A stretch of DNA of 64,000 nt from MWBF01 sp040772005 (lineage in GTDB: Bacteria; Chloroflexota; Anaerolineae; CG2-30-64-16): assembly GCA_040772005.1 (NCBI GenBank), contig JAXGYZ010000002.1, positions 620,001 to 684,000 of the forward strand, given 5' to 3'. Every line of letters begins with the position of its first letter. Position 1 is the first letter of the stretch. The notes under the pieces are model-generated. The model had not been told where the DNA came from, did no database searches, and saw only the letters and a program-made list of their open reading frames with translations. Shown here in pieces: positions 16,411-24,496 of the stretch. A program made the position numbers and the translations under genes.

Positions 16411-18033
16411 TCAGGCCGCTTTCCGCTGCCAGGGGAGCTTGAGCCGGGCGCTGACCCCCCGGCGTGCGACGGTTTGTTTGCGCCGCTCCCCGGTTTCCTC
16501 GTCCTGGTAATAGTAGTAGTAGTAATAATATCCGTTGCGGCGCATGTCGAGCCGGTTGAGCGCGACGCCCAGGATGTTCGCGCCGGTCTTCTGCAACTCC
16601 GCGACTGCGTTGACCAGGGCCTGCTCGCGCGTCGCGCCTGCATCCGTAACCAGCAGCACACCGTCCATCTGCCGGCCCAGCACTGCCGCGTCGGTCACCG
16701 CCAGCACGGGCGGGCTGTCGAAGATGATGACATCCGCATCTGCGGCTAACACCTCGACCAGGTGGGCCATGCGATGCGAGCCGAGCAGCTCGGAGGGGTT
16801 CGGCGGGATGGGACCGCTCGTCAACACCTGCAGACAGGACACTTCGGTCGGCTGAAGTTGTTCCTCGATCGCCATATCCTGACCGGCCAGCAGCGCAGTC
16901 GTCAAGCCGGTGTTGTTCGGTATGCCGAAGATTTTGTGCAGCATAGGCCGGCGCAGGTCGGTGTCGACCAGTATGACGCGCTGTCCCGTCTGGGCCATGA
17001 CCACGGCCAGGTTGGCTGCGGTCGTGCTTTTGCCCTCGCCCGGGCTGGAGCTGGTGACAAGCAGCGTGCGCACGGGGTTGTCCACGCTCGAAAACTGGAT
17101 GTTGGTGCGCAGCGTGCGATAGGCCTCAGACTCCGGCGCAGATGTGCGCAGCCAGGCGATCCGATCGCGCGGCGTATGGGAGTCCTTGAGCCGCGCGATA
17201 GCGCCCAGGGTCGACAGGCCGGCCACGCGTTCAATGTCATCGGGCGTCTTAATCGTGTCATCCAGATATTCGATCAGGAAGGCCACGCCGAGGGCCAGCA
17301 GCGCGCCGACAATGGCCGCGAGCGCCGTATTCGTCAGCGTGCGCGGCCGGATCGGCCTTTCCGGCACGACGGCCGGCTCGGACAACACGATGTTGTCCAT
17401 GGTCTGCGCCTCGGCCAGCCGCGCCTGCTGGTAGCTCGAGACGAGATTGGAGTAGGTGCTGCGATACTGAGCGAGGCTCGTCTCCAGGCGCGTCTTCTGC
17501 GTGTCGTCGGTGGCCTGGCGCAGTTCCTCGGTGGTGCGCGCAATGTCCGCCTCGGTGTTGGCGATTTCCTGTTCCAGGTTCGCTTTGGATTGGCTCAGCC
17601 GCCCCAGTTGGAGCTCCTGGTTCCGCTCGATGAAGACCTCCGGCAGCGTATTGGCGATGCGCGCAATCAGCCCGGGGTCAGGGCCTTCGACGGTGATCTC
17701 CAGCAGTTGCGTATCGCGCACCGGACTAACGTTGATGGTGCGCTCGATGCTGCGCGGGTCAATGCCCAGTTGGGCCGCGGTCTGTTCCACCACGGGGCGG
17801 CTCATCAGCAGGTTGGCATAAGTGCGCGCCAGCCGTTCAGCCGTCAGGATGTCCGCATAAACCGCAGACGCGGTGGGGCTGGACGCCTGATTGACCATGA
17901 CGGTTGCCGAGGCCTCGTAGATGGGGGTGCTCTGGCGGCTCACGAAAAAGGCGGCCGCGCCGGCCAGAATCGTGCAGATGAGAATCAGCCCCAACCGTTT
18001 GCGCAAGAGTGCCACATACTCGCGTAATTCCAT
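16411..18033 (-). CDS. polysaccharide chain-length determinant / BY-type tyrosine autokinase
   Basis: A 540-residue protein of Wzc/CapAB type. A Wzz domain spans about 1-260, between TM helices LGLILICTILAGAAAFFV and ALAAIVGALLALGVAFLIEYL, with a coiled-coil middle and the LSEPAVVPERPIRP motif before TM2. The cytoplasmic kinase follows: Walker A SSPGEGKSTTAANLA, Walker A' VILVDTDLRRP and Walker B DVIIFDSPP. The C-terminus has a run of eight tyrosines in the tail, the autophosphorylation cluster. The start follows CAGGAGC. It controls export and length of an exopolysaccharide in this family, but no polysaccharide gene cluster is adjacent; the nearest sugar-nucleotide genes are 38 kb away. Confidence 0.93.
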   Translation of the reverse strand: MELREYVALLRKRLGLILICTILAGAAAFFVSRQSTPIYEASATVMVNQASSPTASAVYADILTAERLARTYANLLMSRPVVEQTAAQLGIDPRSIERTINVSPVRDTQLLEITVEGPDPGLIARIANTLPEVFIERNQELQLGRLSQSKANLEQEIANTEADIARTTEELRQATDDTQKTRLETSLAQYRSTYSNLVSSYQQARLAEAQTMDNIVLSEPAVVPERPIRPRTLTNTALAAIVGALLALGVAFLIEYLDDTIKTPDDIERVAGLSTLGAIARLKDSHTPRDRIAWLRTSAPESEAYRTLRTNIQFSSVDNPVRTLLVTSSSPGEGKSTTAANLAVVMAQTGQRVILVDTDLRRPMLHKIFGIPNNTGLTTALLAGQDMAIEEQLQPTEVSCLQVLTSGPIPPNPSELLGSHRMAHLVEVLAADADVIIFDSPPVLAVTDAAVLGRQMDGVLLVTDAGATREQALVNAVAELQKTGANILGVALNRLDMRRNGYYYYYYYYQDEETGERRKQTVARRGVSARLKLPWQRKAA

Positions 18034-18100
18034 GCTTGCTCCTGACCCTGATTCTAGCATATTCCCATAGCCAGCCGCAATTTGTGGTCCGGTGATCCGC

Positions 18101-18943
18101 TCAATGCTCCCGGGTATGCGCCGCGAAATACGCCTCGAACAATGCACTGATGCGCTGCGTCAGCGGGCCTACGCGGCCGTCTCCCACCGGCTGCCCGTCG
18201 ATGCGCGTCACAGGCATGATGTGGCGGCTGGTGCTCGTGATGAAGCATTCCTGCCAGCCGGAGATGCCGGAGACGGGCAGCTCGGCCTGTTCGAGCGGGA
18301 TGCCATTTGCGGCGGCCAGCGCGATGACGAGATCGCGCGTCACGCCCGACAGCACCTCCTGCGCGGGCGGTGTCCGCACCGCGCCGCCGATAACCGCGAA
18401 GAGGTTGCTGTTCGAGCCTTCGGTCAGCCGGCCTTCGTGATAGAGCAGTCCCTCGTGCACGCCCTGGTCACGCGCCGCGCGGCGGGCCATGTAGCTCGCC
18501 AGTGCATTGAGCGACTTGGACTGCGGCAGGTAACGCTGCGCGGGGAAGGTGATGGCGTCGGCTCCGGCGGTATAGTAGGCCGGCAGATAGACGGGCGAAG
18601 GCTGCGGCCAGAGATAGGCGCACGTCGCGCCGCCGTTCTCCGGGCCGACCACGAAGAGCCGCAAGGTGCATTCGGCGCAGCCGGCCATCTGGTTGGCGGC
18701 GAGCACTTCCGCAATCCACCCGCCGATGACGGCCGGCTCCGCAGGCAAGGGCAGGCTGATAATCTCAGCCGAGTGGGCCAGGCGCGCCAGGTGTGCGGCC
18801 TGCTCGAAGACGATGCCGTTCCTGACCTGCATGGATTCGTAGACGCCATAGGCGCCATAGATGGCCGGGTTGAAGACCGAAATCGCGGCATCGGCGGGCG
18901 AGATCAACGCGCCATTGCGTGAGACGTAGAGGGGCGCAACCAT
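18101..18943 (-). CDS. class IV PLP aminotransferase (branched-chain / D-amino acid type)
   Basis: A 280-residue fold-type IV PLP enzyme. Seen are the N-terminal GAYGVYESMQVRNG, the PLP-lysine in LPQSKSLNALASYMARR, DQGVHEGLLYHEGRLTEGSNSNLF (Glu of the EGSNSN motif) and LSGVTRDLVIALA. These blocks fit IlvE, D-alanine transaminase and aminodeoxychorismate lyase alike; the sequence does not decide among them. The ATG at 18943 follows GGAG. It stands alone between the BY-kinase and the PfkB-like gene. Confidence 0.85.
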   Translation of the reverse strand: MVAPLYVSRNGALISPADAAISVFNPAIYGAYGVYESMQVRNGIVFEQAAHLARLAHSAEIISLPLPAEPAVIGGWIAEVLAANQMAGCAECTLRLFVVGPENGGATCAYLWPQPSPVYLPAYYTAGADAITFPAQRYLPQSKSLNALASYMARRAARDQGVHEGLLYHEGRLTEGSNSNLFAVIGGAVRTPPAQEVLSGVTRDLVIALAAANGIPLEQAELPVSGISGWQECFITSTSRHIMPVTRIDGQPVGDGRVGPLTQRISALFEAYFAAHTREH

Positions 18944-19017
18944 ATGAGGAACTCCAGGCACAAAATACCGGGCGGTCGGCCCGGTGGACGTAGTATAGCA
19001 CAGGCAGCGGAAAAGCG

Positions 19018-19070
19018 TGAACGGGTGAAGGGGTGAAGGAATGAAGGGGTGAAGGGGTGAAGGGGTGAGG
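19018..19070. repeat. octanucleotide tandem repeat
   Basis: Six 8-bp units of the form TGAAGGGG, of which the first (TGAACGGG) and third (TGAAGGAA) are variant, followed by a partial TGAGG. It lies in the 156-bp gap between the aminotransferase and PfkB-like genes. Confidence 0.85.
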
Positions 19071-19117
19071 AGCTTGCATCCTCAGACGCAAGCGGTCCAT
19101 GGTGGTATCGTGCGTCG

Positions 19118-20038
19118 TCAGCGCGGCTGGGCGTGCATCAGCGCCTGGATCTCGGCAAGCGTGGGGAGCGGATCGCTCGTGCGATCCCCGCCCACATACA
19201 GGCCTGCGGCCGCACAGGCGAACTTGACCTTCTGTTCCAGCGGCCAATCGGATTGCAACCAGCCGTAGATGATGCCTGCCTTGAACAGGTTGCCTGCGCC
19301 GCTGGTGTCGATGACGCGTTCGATCTCATACGGCTCGACGCCGAAGGCGGAACCGTCGGCCCGGACGACGAGCACCGGCCGCGGGCCATCGGTGATCATC
19401 ACGACGCCGGCGCCCTGTGCCTGAAGCTCGAGCGCATGGTCGTACTCGTAGATGCCTGTGAAGTTGGTCTGCAGCCAATCACGCGAGATGATGATCACAT
19501 CGCTGAGGCCGGCCAGCGGATACTGCGGCCAGATGGCATCGGCGGAAATCACCGGCTTGCCGCACTCGCGTGCCACGGCCGCGGCACGGTCGCGCTCGTC
19601 CCGGCCATAGGCGTCCACGCTGAGCAGTCGTGCGCGCTGCATCAACTCGGGGGTCAGCTCGTCTTTTGGAGTATCGTCGTACCAGTAGGCGATGCGGCTG
19701 CGCTCGCCATCGGGTGTGACGAGGATGCGCAGGAAGGGTGTCGTGACGTTCTCATATTGCCGGATGTAGCGGGCATCGACGAGGGGATAGCGGGCCAGCT
19801 CAACGAGGATGAAGGTGGCCTTGCGGTCATGGCCGATGTAGTTGCCGACCACTGCCACGCGCAAGCCCCAGGTTGCCAGGGGGAGTGCAACCTTCAACGC
19901 TTCGCCGCCGATTTCGTCCGATTCGAACTGGGCCACGGCATCGCGCCGCGGGGTGGGCAGATGCGACAACCGGGTCACGTTTTCGAGGCTGATCGTCCCA
20001 TAACAGAGCACATCATAAAGGTCATCGCTATCCGTCAT
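19118..20038 (-). CDS. PfkB/ribokinase-family protein with altered catalytic motif
   Basis: A 306-residue protein of the PfkB carbohydrate kinase family: N-terminal VLCYGTISLENV, IGGEALKVALPLATWGLRVAVVGNYIGHD, central VISADAIWPQYPLAGLSDVIIISRD and the C-terminal signature DTSGAGNLFKAGIIYGWL. In active family members this signature reads DTxGAGD and the last Asp is the catalytic base; here it is Asn, so phosphotransfer is doubtful or altered. The translation was checked from 19279-19320. SD GGAGG precedes the ATG at 20038. The substrate is unknown. Confidence 0.8.
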   Translation of the reverse strand: MTDSDDLYDVLCYGTISLENVTRLSHLPTPRRDAVAQFESDEIGGEALKVALPLATWGLRVAVVGNYIGHDRKATFILVELARYPLVDARYIRQYENVTTPFLRILVTPDGERSRIAYWYDDTPKDELTPELMQRARLLSVDAYGRDERDRAAAVARECGKPVISADAIWPQYPLAGLSDVIIISRDWLQTNFTGIYEYDHALELQAQGAGVVMITDGPRPVLVVRADGSAFGVEPYEIERVIDTSGAGNLFKAGIIYGWLQSDWPLEQKVKFACAAAGLYVGGDRTSDPLPTLAEIQALMHAQPR

Positions 20039-20112
20039 GCTGGTCCTCCTGCACAAGTGCGGAGCATTCTAGCATAAAACGATTCAAAGGGAAACCAGCT
20101 AAAGATAGCAAT

Positions 20113-20285
20113 CAGGGCGAAATCATGTTGCACTCGTGCCTTCTGCCTGGCAGTTGAAACTGCGGCTACCACTGCAAAACCGACCTGCGTCGGTTAGTTT
20201 CCAGTCTGCGAAGGCAGACTTCGCAACGGTAGCCGCAACTTCAGTTGCCGGGTGGGCTCACCTGATGCACTCTGAAACCGCCCTG
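20113..20285. mobile_element. MITE-like element, family 2, inserted at the 3' end of the amidase gene
   Basis: A 173-bp palindromic element. The ends are CAGGGCG and CGCCCTG, and the target duplication is GATAGCAAT (20104-20112 and 20286-20294). Inner inverted repeats include GCGGCTACC / GGTAGCCGC and CAGTCTGCG / GCAGACTTCGC. It is the same family as 55388-55559. The element supplies the last codons and stop of the amidase gene read on the minus strand. Confidence 0.85.
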
Positions 20286-21072
20286 GATAGCAATCAGGGC
20301 GTCGGTCCGCAAACAGGTCATTGCGCGGGGTGACGTGCTTGTCATCGGCGCGCGCCGGGTCGATCTCGACCAGCCGCACGCAATCGCCCTCGACCGGCGC
20401 CTGCACCAGCCGCTCGCCCAGCGGGCTCATCACCTGCGATGCGCCGGTGAAGGTGAGGGTCTTGTCGCCCAGCTCCTCGACGCCGTAGCGATTCGTGGTG
20501 ACCGCGTAGACCCGGTTCTCCAGGCAGCGTGTCACCATCGCGGTCTGGCAGTGGGGCAGGACCAGGTTGGACGGGTGCGCCAGGACCTGCGCGCCTTGCA
20601 GTGCGAGGGTGCGCGCGGATTCGGGGAAGTACCAGTCGAAGCAGACCATCATGCCGATGCGCACGCCCCGGTGTTCGCACAGGTGGAAGCCCGTGTCGCC
20701 AGGGAGAAAGAGCGTCTTCTCATCCCAAAACAGGTGCGTCTTGCGATAGACCTGCACGACGCCGGCGGACGTGACTGCGGCTGCGGCGTTGTAGAGGCCT
20801 GCAGGCGTCCGTTCCGCGCAGCCCGTGACGATCATGCCGCCCGACTCCTCAGCAAACCCGCGCAGCGCGGTCAGGAAGGGGCCGGAGCCGTCCGCCGCTT
20901 CGGCGTAGGGCGCGAGGTCAGCGGGTGCGCCATACAGGTAGCCGGTGTTCGCCAGCTCCGGCAGGACGAGCAGGTCGGCGCGGACGTCGCGGAGCAAGGC
21001 CGCAAGCTGCTCGATGTTGTGCGCCACGTTGCCGCGCACGGGGCTGAACTGCACGAACCCGACGATGAACAT
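20194..21072 (-). CDS. nitrilase-superfamily carbon-nitrogen hydrolase with element-derived tail
   Basis: A 292-residue amidase-type protein. The Glu-Lys-Cys triad is visible: LVLPELANTGY (Glu), VYRKTHLFWDE (Lys) and GMMVCFDWYFPESAR (Cys). Family length is usually ~260-280. The last ~28 residues, from PGRFQSASGEPT onward, are encoded by a MITE-like insertion; without it the protein would end two codons later with Leu-stop after RRPDCY. SD GGAGG precedes ATG 21072. It starts 11 bp after the metallophosphoesterase stop, so the two are probably one operon. The substrate is unknown. Confidence 0.88.
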   Translation of the reverse strand: MFIVGFVQFSPVRGNVAHNIEQLAALLRDVRADLLVLPELANTGYLYGAPADLAPYAEAADGSGPFLTALRGFAEESGGMIVTGCAERTPAGLYNAAAAVTSAGVVQVYRKTHLFWDEKTLFLPGDTGFHLCEHRGVRIGMMVCFDWYFPESARTLALQGAQVLAHPSNLVLPHCQTAMVTRCLENRVYAVTTNRYGVEELGDKTLTFTGASQVMSPLGERLVQAPVEGDCVRLVEIDPARADDKHVTPRNDLFADRRPDCYPGRFQSASGEPTRQLKLRLPLRSLPSQTGN

Positions 21073-21083
21073 GCGACCTCCGC

Positions 21084-21731
21084 TCAAACCCGGCGCCAGA
21101 GCAGATGGCAGGTGGCCGTGTCGTACAGCGCATAGGCCGCGCCGGACCCGTCGTGCGGCTCGCCCACGCTGCCGACGCCGACCAGCCAGCGCCCGCCCGC
21201 AGCCAGCACCAGCTCGCCCACGCTCCCGGGGATGTGTGATGGCGCGCCGCCCGGCGGCCAGTGCCACGCCTCCTGGACATGGGTGTGGCCGTGGAAAAAC
21301 ACCGGCACGTTCTCTGCATCCAGCTCGGCAAACGCGGCCCAGCGTGCTTCCTCTGAACGCTGCAAGGAGGGGAAGAGGGCGCTCCAATGGAGGTTCTGGC
21401 CGCGCAGGTGCTCGACCACACGCGCAATGGGCAGATCGGCCGGCCAGACCGGGCTCGCATGGGCCGCCCAGAAGCCGTCTGCCCGGAACTGGGCGGGCCA
21501 GCGCGCAATCCAGCCGCGGTACGGTGCACGCTGGCCGCGCAGCCCGGACGCTTCCCAGTTGCCGAAGACACACTCGGCGCCCGCAGCCTGGAGCATATCC
21601 AGGGCCGCGGAGCTGGCGATGTCGCCCAGCGCCAGGATGCGCTCGGCGCGGCGGCTCTGCGCATCAGCCAGGACACGCGCCAGGCGGTCACCGCGACCGT
21701 GTATATCGGAGACAATTGCCCACAGGGTCAT
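21084..21731 (-). CDS. metallophosphoesterase (YfcE/MJ0936-like)
   Basis: A 215-residue calcineurin-like phosphoesterase. The metal-binding motifs appear in order: SDIHGRGD (~8), LALGDI (~38), VFGNWEA (~62) and FHGHTHVQ (~140). This is the small phosphodiesterase group that acts on cyclic nucleotides or artificial phosphodiesters. The start at 21731 matches the family N-terminus; an in-frame ATG 39 bases upstream has no better SD. It lies upstream of the nitrilase-family gene with an 11-bp gap. Confidence 0.88.
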   Translation of the reverse strand: MTLWAIVSDIHGRGDRLARVLADAQSRRAERILALGDIASSAALDMLQAAGAECVFGNWEASGLRGQRAPYRGWIARWPAQFRADGFWAAHASPVWPADLPIARVVEHLRGQNLHWSALFPSLQRSEEARWAAFAELDAENVPVFFHGHTHVQEAWHWPPGGAPSHIPGSVGELVLAAGGRWLVGVGSVGEPHDGSGAAYALYDTATCHLLWRRV

Positions 21732-21771
21732 AGGCCCCACTTTATACTTCCCGCGCTGGGGCCATGTCAAA

Positions 21772-22959
21772 TCAGGGAGTCGTTCTCGGAGCCACTGCCT
21801 CCTGCAACAGATCCTCCAGCATTACCGCCGAGCTAAAGGCCTGCGCCTGCCAGCCGGGGAGCAGCCGGTCGAGCAACACGGCCTGCGCCATGCCGGTGTA
21901 GTAAAAGCGGGAGTCACCGCTGCGGCCTGCTGTCCGGGTGATTTCCCCGAGCTGGCTGGTGTAGTAGGTTTCGCTGTCGGCATAGGACCGGAAGGCCGGA
22001 TCGGCAGTGACCTCCGGCAGCGGGCTGTAACCGGCGGCATGCACGGCGGCGCGGCCGACGGACACCTCGGCATACTTCGCCAGCCCTTCGAGCCACTCCC
22101 GCTGGCGCTCATAGTCCACGAGATTTGCACTCAGGCCCGCCGCAGCGCGCCGCGCAGCGCGGGCTGCCAGGAACCGGTCGGCCAGGTCAGCCGCCTCGGT
22201 GTTGGATGCCGCACGCACCGCGCGCGCCAGGAAGCCAACCTCCTGCTGCCAGCCCTCGGCCAGGGCCGCATCATCCCACGGGTATTGCGGCTCCAGGCGA
22301 TTCACGTTCTCCGCGGCGGCCAGGCGCTCGGGCGCGACGGTTCCCTGAAAAGCGTGAAAACCCTCGTGGAGCAGCGCGGCGATGTAGCTATCGGTGTCGC
22401 GCATGAGGAGGCGCCACATCAGCCGGTAGGGAAAGACCGCCCGCAGGGGCGGCGGCAGATCCTCCCGAAATCCGGCGTAGAAGGCCACCTCCATGTACTC
22501 CTTGACCTGGAGTGTGGCCGCCCACCGCTCACCGACCAGGACGGTGAAGTTTTCCGGGGTGATGTTGGGGTCGGTCAACTTCTGGCGGTAGTAGGTCTGG
22601 CCCTCGAATGCGTCATCCGGGACGGGCTCCCACGCGCCGCCGCGGGCCTGGCCCTGGGGCATCTTCACCCAGCCCGGCGGCGGATCGCGGTAACCGACCA
22701 GGTAGGCGTATTCGGCGTCATGGACGATGTACGGAGTGTCCAGCTGGCTCCAGCCCGGCCAAATCGCATCGCCCAGGGTGTGCTGAAGATGACGGGCTTC
22801 GGCCAGCCGGGCCTTTTGGAGATCGGACAGGTAGCCGGTCGATGTGAGTTGCGTTGGCAGGTTGAGATTGCTGAGGGCGGAGAGGCCCACCAGCGCGAGC
22901 AACAGCGCCACGAGTCCGATGGCCGCGCCGCGCAGGAGGCGCAAAGTACGTCTGAACAT
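21772..22959 (-). CDS. membrane-anchored HExxH protein, putative zinc peptidase
   Basis: A 395-residue protein with one N-terminal TM helix (GAAIGLVALLLALVGLSAL) and a long exported domain. It carries an HExxH-type site in AALLHEGFHAFQG (~residue 198) and a downstream Glu in LEGLAKYAEVSVG that could be the third zinc ligand. I do not recognise a named family. The start at 22959 is chosen because AAGGAG lies eight bases upstream and the TM helix follows at once. It probably acts outside the cytoplasm. The gene stands 40 bp from the metallophosphoesterase. Confidence 0.6.
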   Translation of the reverse strand: MFRRTLRLLRGAAIGLVALLLALVGLSALSNLNLPTQLTSTGYLSDLQKARLAEARHLQHTLGDAIWPGWSQLDTPYIVHDAEYAYLVGYRDPPPGWVKMPQGQARGGAWEPVPDDAFEGQTYYRQKLTDPNITPENFTVLVGERWAATLQVKEYMEVAFYAGFREDLPPPLRAVFPYRLMWRLLMRDTDSYIAALLHEGFHAFQGTVAPERLAAAENVNRLEPQYPWDDAALAEGWQQEVGFLARAVRAASNTEAADLADRFLAARAARRAAAGLSANLVDYERQREWLEGLAKYAEVSVGRAAVHAAGYSPLPEVTADPAFRSYADSETYYTSQLGEITRTAGRSGDSRFYYTGMAQAVLLDRLLPGWQAQAFSSAVMLEDLLQEAVAPRTTP

Positions 22960-23020
22960 GCAATGGCTCCTTGACGATGCCATTGTCGCACAACCGTCCA
23001 CCGCGTCAAATCAGGCTATT

Positions 23021-24214
23021 CTACGAAAATTCGAGCGGCAGGGGCGGCTGGTAGGGCGGGCGCTTGCCGGCCAGCAGGACGTAGGGTGCAGCCTGCTCGG
23101 CCCGCGCGCCGAGCTTGCGCAGGTCACCGATCTCGCGCAGCGCGCCCTGCCGCCGCGCGGTCGCGATGGCGCGCGCGGAGTGCGGGCCGATGCCCGGCAC
23201 GCGCAGCAATTCGCTGACGGGTGCGCGGTTGACCTCGATGGGGAAGCGTTCGGGATGGCTGCGCGCCCAGGCTGCCTTGGGGTCGATGTCGGAACGGAGC
23301 AAGCCGGCCGCGTCAAAGGGCAGCTCATCCGCGTCGAACCCGTAGAAGCGCAGCAGCCAATCCGCCTGGTACAGCCGGTGCTCGCGGCGCGGGTCGGTGG
23401 GCGCCGCGCCTTCCAGCGGCGTGCCCTGCACCGGGCGGAATGCGCTGTAGTAGCTGCGCACCAGGCGCACCTTGCGGTAGAGCATCTGCACGGTGCTCAG
23501 CAGCTCGCGGTCGCTCTCGCCCGCCGGCCCGACGACAAACTGCGTGGACATGCCCAGCTTCACGCCGCCCCAGCCGAGCGTCGCGGGCCGCTCGCGGTCG
23601 CGGATGCTGTCCGCGGCCACGCGCAGCGGGCCGATCAACTCGTCCATGCGCTTGTCGGGGGCCAGGAACGCCAGCCGCTCGGCGGTCGGGCCTTCGAGGT
23701 TGACCGACACGCGGTCGGCCAGCTCGACCGCGCGCACAATCTGCGCGGGCTCGGTGCCCGGCAGAATCTTGAGGTGCAGATAGCCGTGGAACTGATACTT
23801 CGTGCGAAGCAGCTCAGCCGTGGCGAGCATCTCATCCATCGTGCGCTGCGTCCCGATGACGCCGGAGCTGAGGAACATGCTCTCCACGAGGCCGGCTCGA
23901 TACATCAGGTCGAAGCTGCGCGCCAGCTCGTCAGGCGTCACGTGCGCGCGGCGGAAATCGCGGCCCGCGCTGAACGCGCAGTAATGGCAGCGGTTCTGGC
24001 ACGCGCTGGTCTGCAGGATCTTCAGGGTGGCCTTGCGCTGGCCGTCCGGGGTGTGCAGGTGAGAGATGCAGGGCAGCACGCGCGGATCGGGCGTAGCATC
24101 GGTCGCCGGCGCAAAGAACCCGCGGCCGTCAGCCTGCACATCGCCCGCGGGCGCGACGAGGTCATCGTACTGGGCCGCCTGACCCAGGAGGTTGAGCTTC
24201 TCGCGAACATCCAT
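23021..24214 (-). CDS. putative DNA modification/repair radical SAM protein with HhH domain
   Basis: A 397-residue radical SAM protein. The [4Fe-4S] cluster motif is CQNRCHYC (CxxxCxxC) in KILQTSACQNRCHYCAFSAG at ~residue 57. Further blocks are LFLSSGVIGT, LKILPGTE and GMSTQFVVGPAGESD, and the C-terminus has a helix-hairpin-helix DNA-binding motif (APVSELLRVPGIGPHSARAI). This architecture is that of the radical SAM family usually found with a uracil-DNA-glycosylase-like partner; no such partner is adjacent here. The start follows GGCAGGAGG. Its promoter contains an SOS-type operator in the spacer (24252-24265), which fits a DNA damage role. The chemical reaction is not known. Confidence 0.88.
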   Translation of the reverse strand: MDVREKLNLLGQAAQYDDLVAPAGDVQADGRGFFAPATDATPDPRVLPCISHLHTPDGQRKATLKILQTSACQNRCHYCAFSAGRDFRRAHVTPDELARSFDLMYRAGLVESMFLSSGVIGTQRTMDEMLATAELLRTKYQFHGYLHLKILPGTEPAQIVRAVELADRVSVNLEGPTAERLAFLAPDKRMDELIGPLRVAADSIRDRERPATLGWGGVKLGMSTQFVVGPAGESDRELLSTVQMLYRKVRLVRSYYSAFRPVQGTPLEGAAPTDPRREHRLYQADWLLRFYGFDADELPFDAAGLLRSDIDPKAAWARSHPERFPIEVNRAPVSELLRVPGIGPHSARAIATARRQGALREIGDLRKLGARAEQAAPYVLLAGKRPPYQPPLPLEFS

Positions 24215-24245
24215 CGCCGGCCTCCTGCCCGCTGTGGGCAGGTGT

Positions 24246-24274
24246 ATTATACGAACGGACGTTCGGTTTGTCAA
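24246..24274 (-). promoter_or_regulatory. consensus promoter with SOS-box operator in the spacer
   Basis: On the minus strand the -35 is TTGACA (24269-24274) and the -10 is TATAAT (24246-24251), with a spacer of exactly 17 bp. The spacer contains CGAAC-GTCC-GTTCG (24252-24265 on the plus strand CGAAC-GGAC-GTTCG), a perfect match to the Gram-positive LexA box form CGAAC-N4-GTTCG. LexA bound here would block RNA polymerase directly. Transcription should start near 24239, leaving a short leader with an SD before ATG 24214. Confidence 0.88.
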
Positions 24275-24330
24275 GATAGGGAAAGACGAAAGAAGAAAGG
24301 CGCGTTTCCTGCTGGGGGCAAAAGCCGAAG

Positions 24331-24470
24331 CACCCTGAGCGGAGGCCGGCCCGCATCGCGGACCGGTCGCAGTCGAAGGGGCGGCCGCATGAGGGGCATC
24401 CTTCGACTGGCGATAACCTGTCACCGACGCTGAGCCGTCCACCCGCTCAGGATGCCCATACATTTGGAAT
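24331..24470. mobile_element. degenerate MITE-like element, family 1
   Basis: Carries the family-1 internal motifs CCTGAGCGG, GCAGTCGAAGG, CCTTCGACT and CCGCTCAGGATGC in the right order, and a right end ACATTTGGAAT close to the family terminus. The left terminal repeat is not recognisable and no target duplication was found, so it is an old or truncated copy. It fills the gap between the radical SAM promoter and the dehydratase gene. Confidence 0.7.
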
Positions 24471-24496
24471 GGTTGGAGAAAAGGGCGTGTTTTCCG

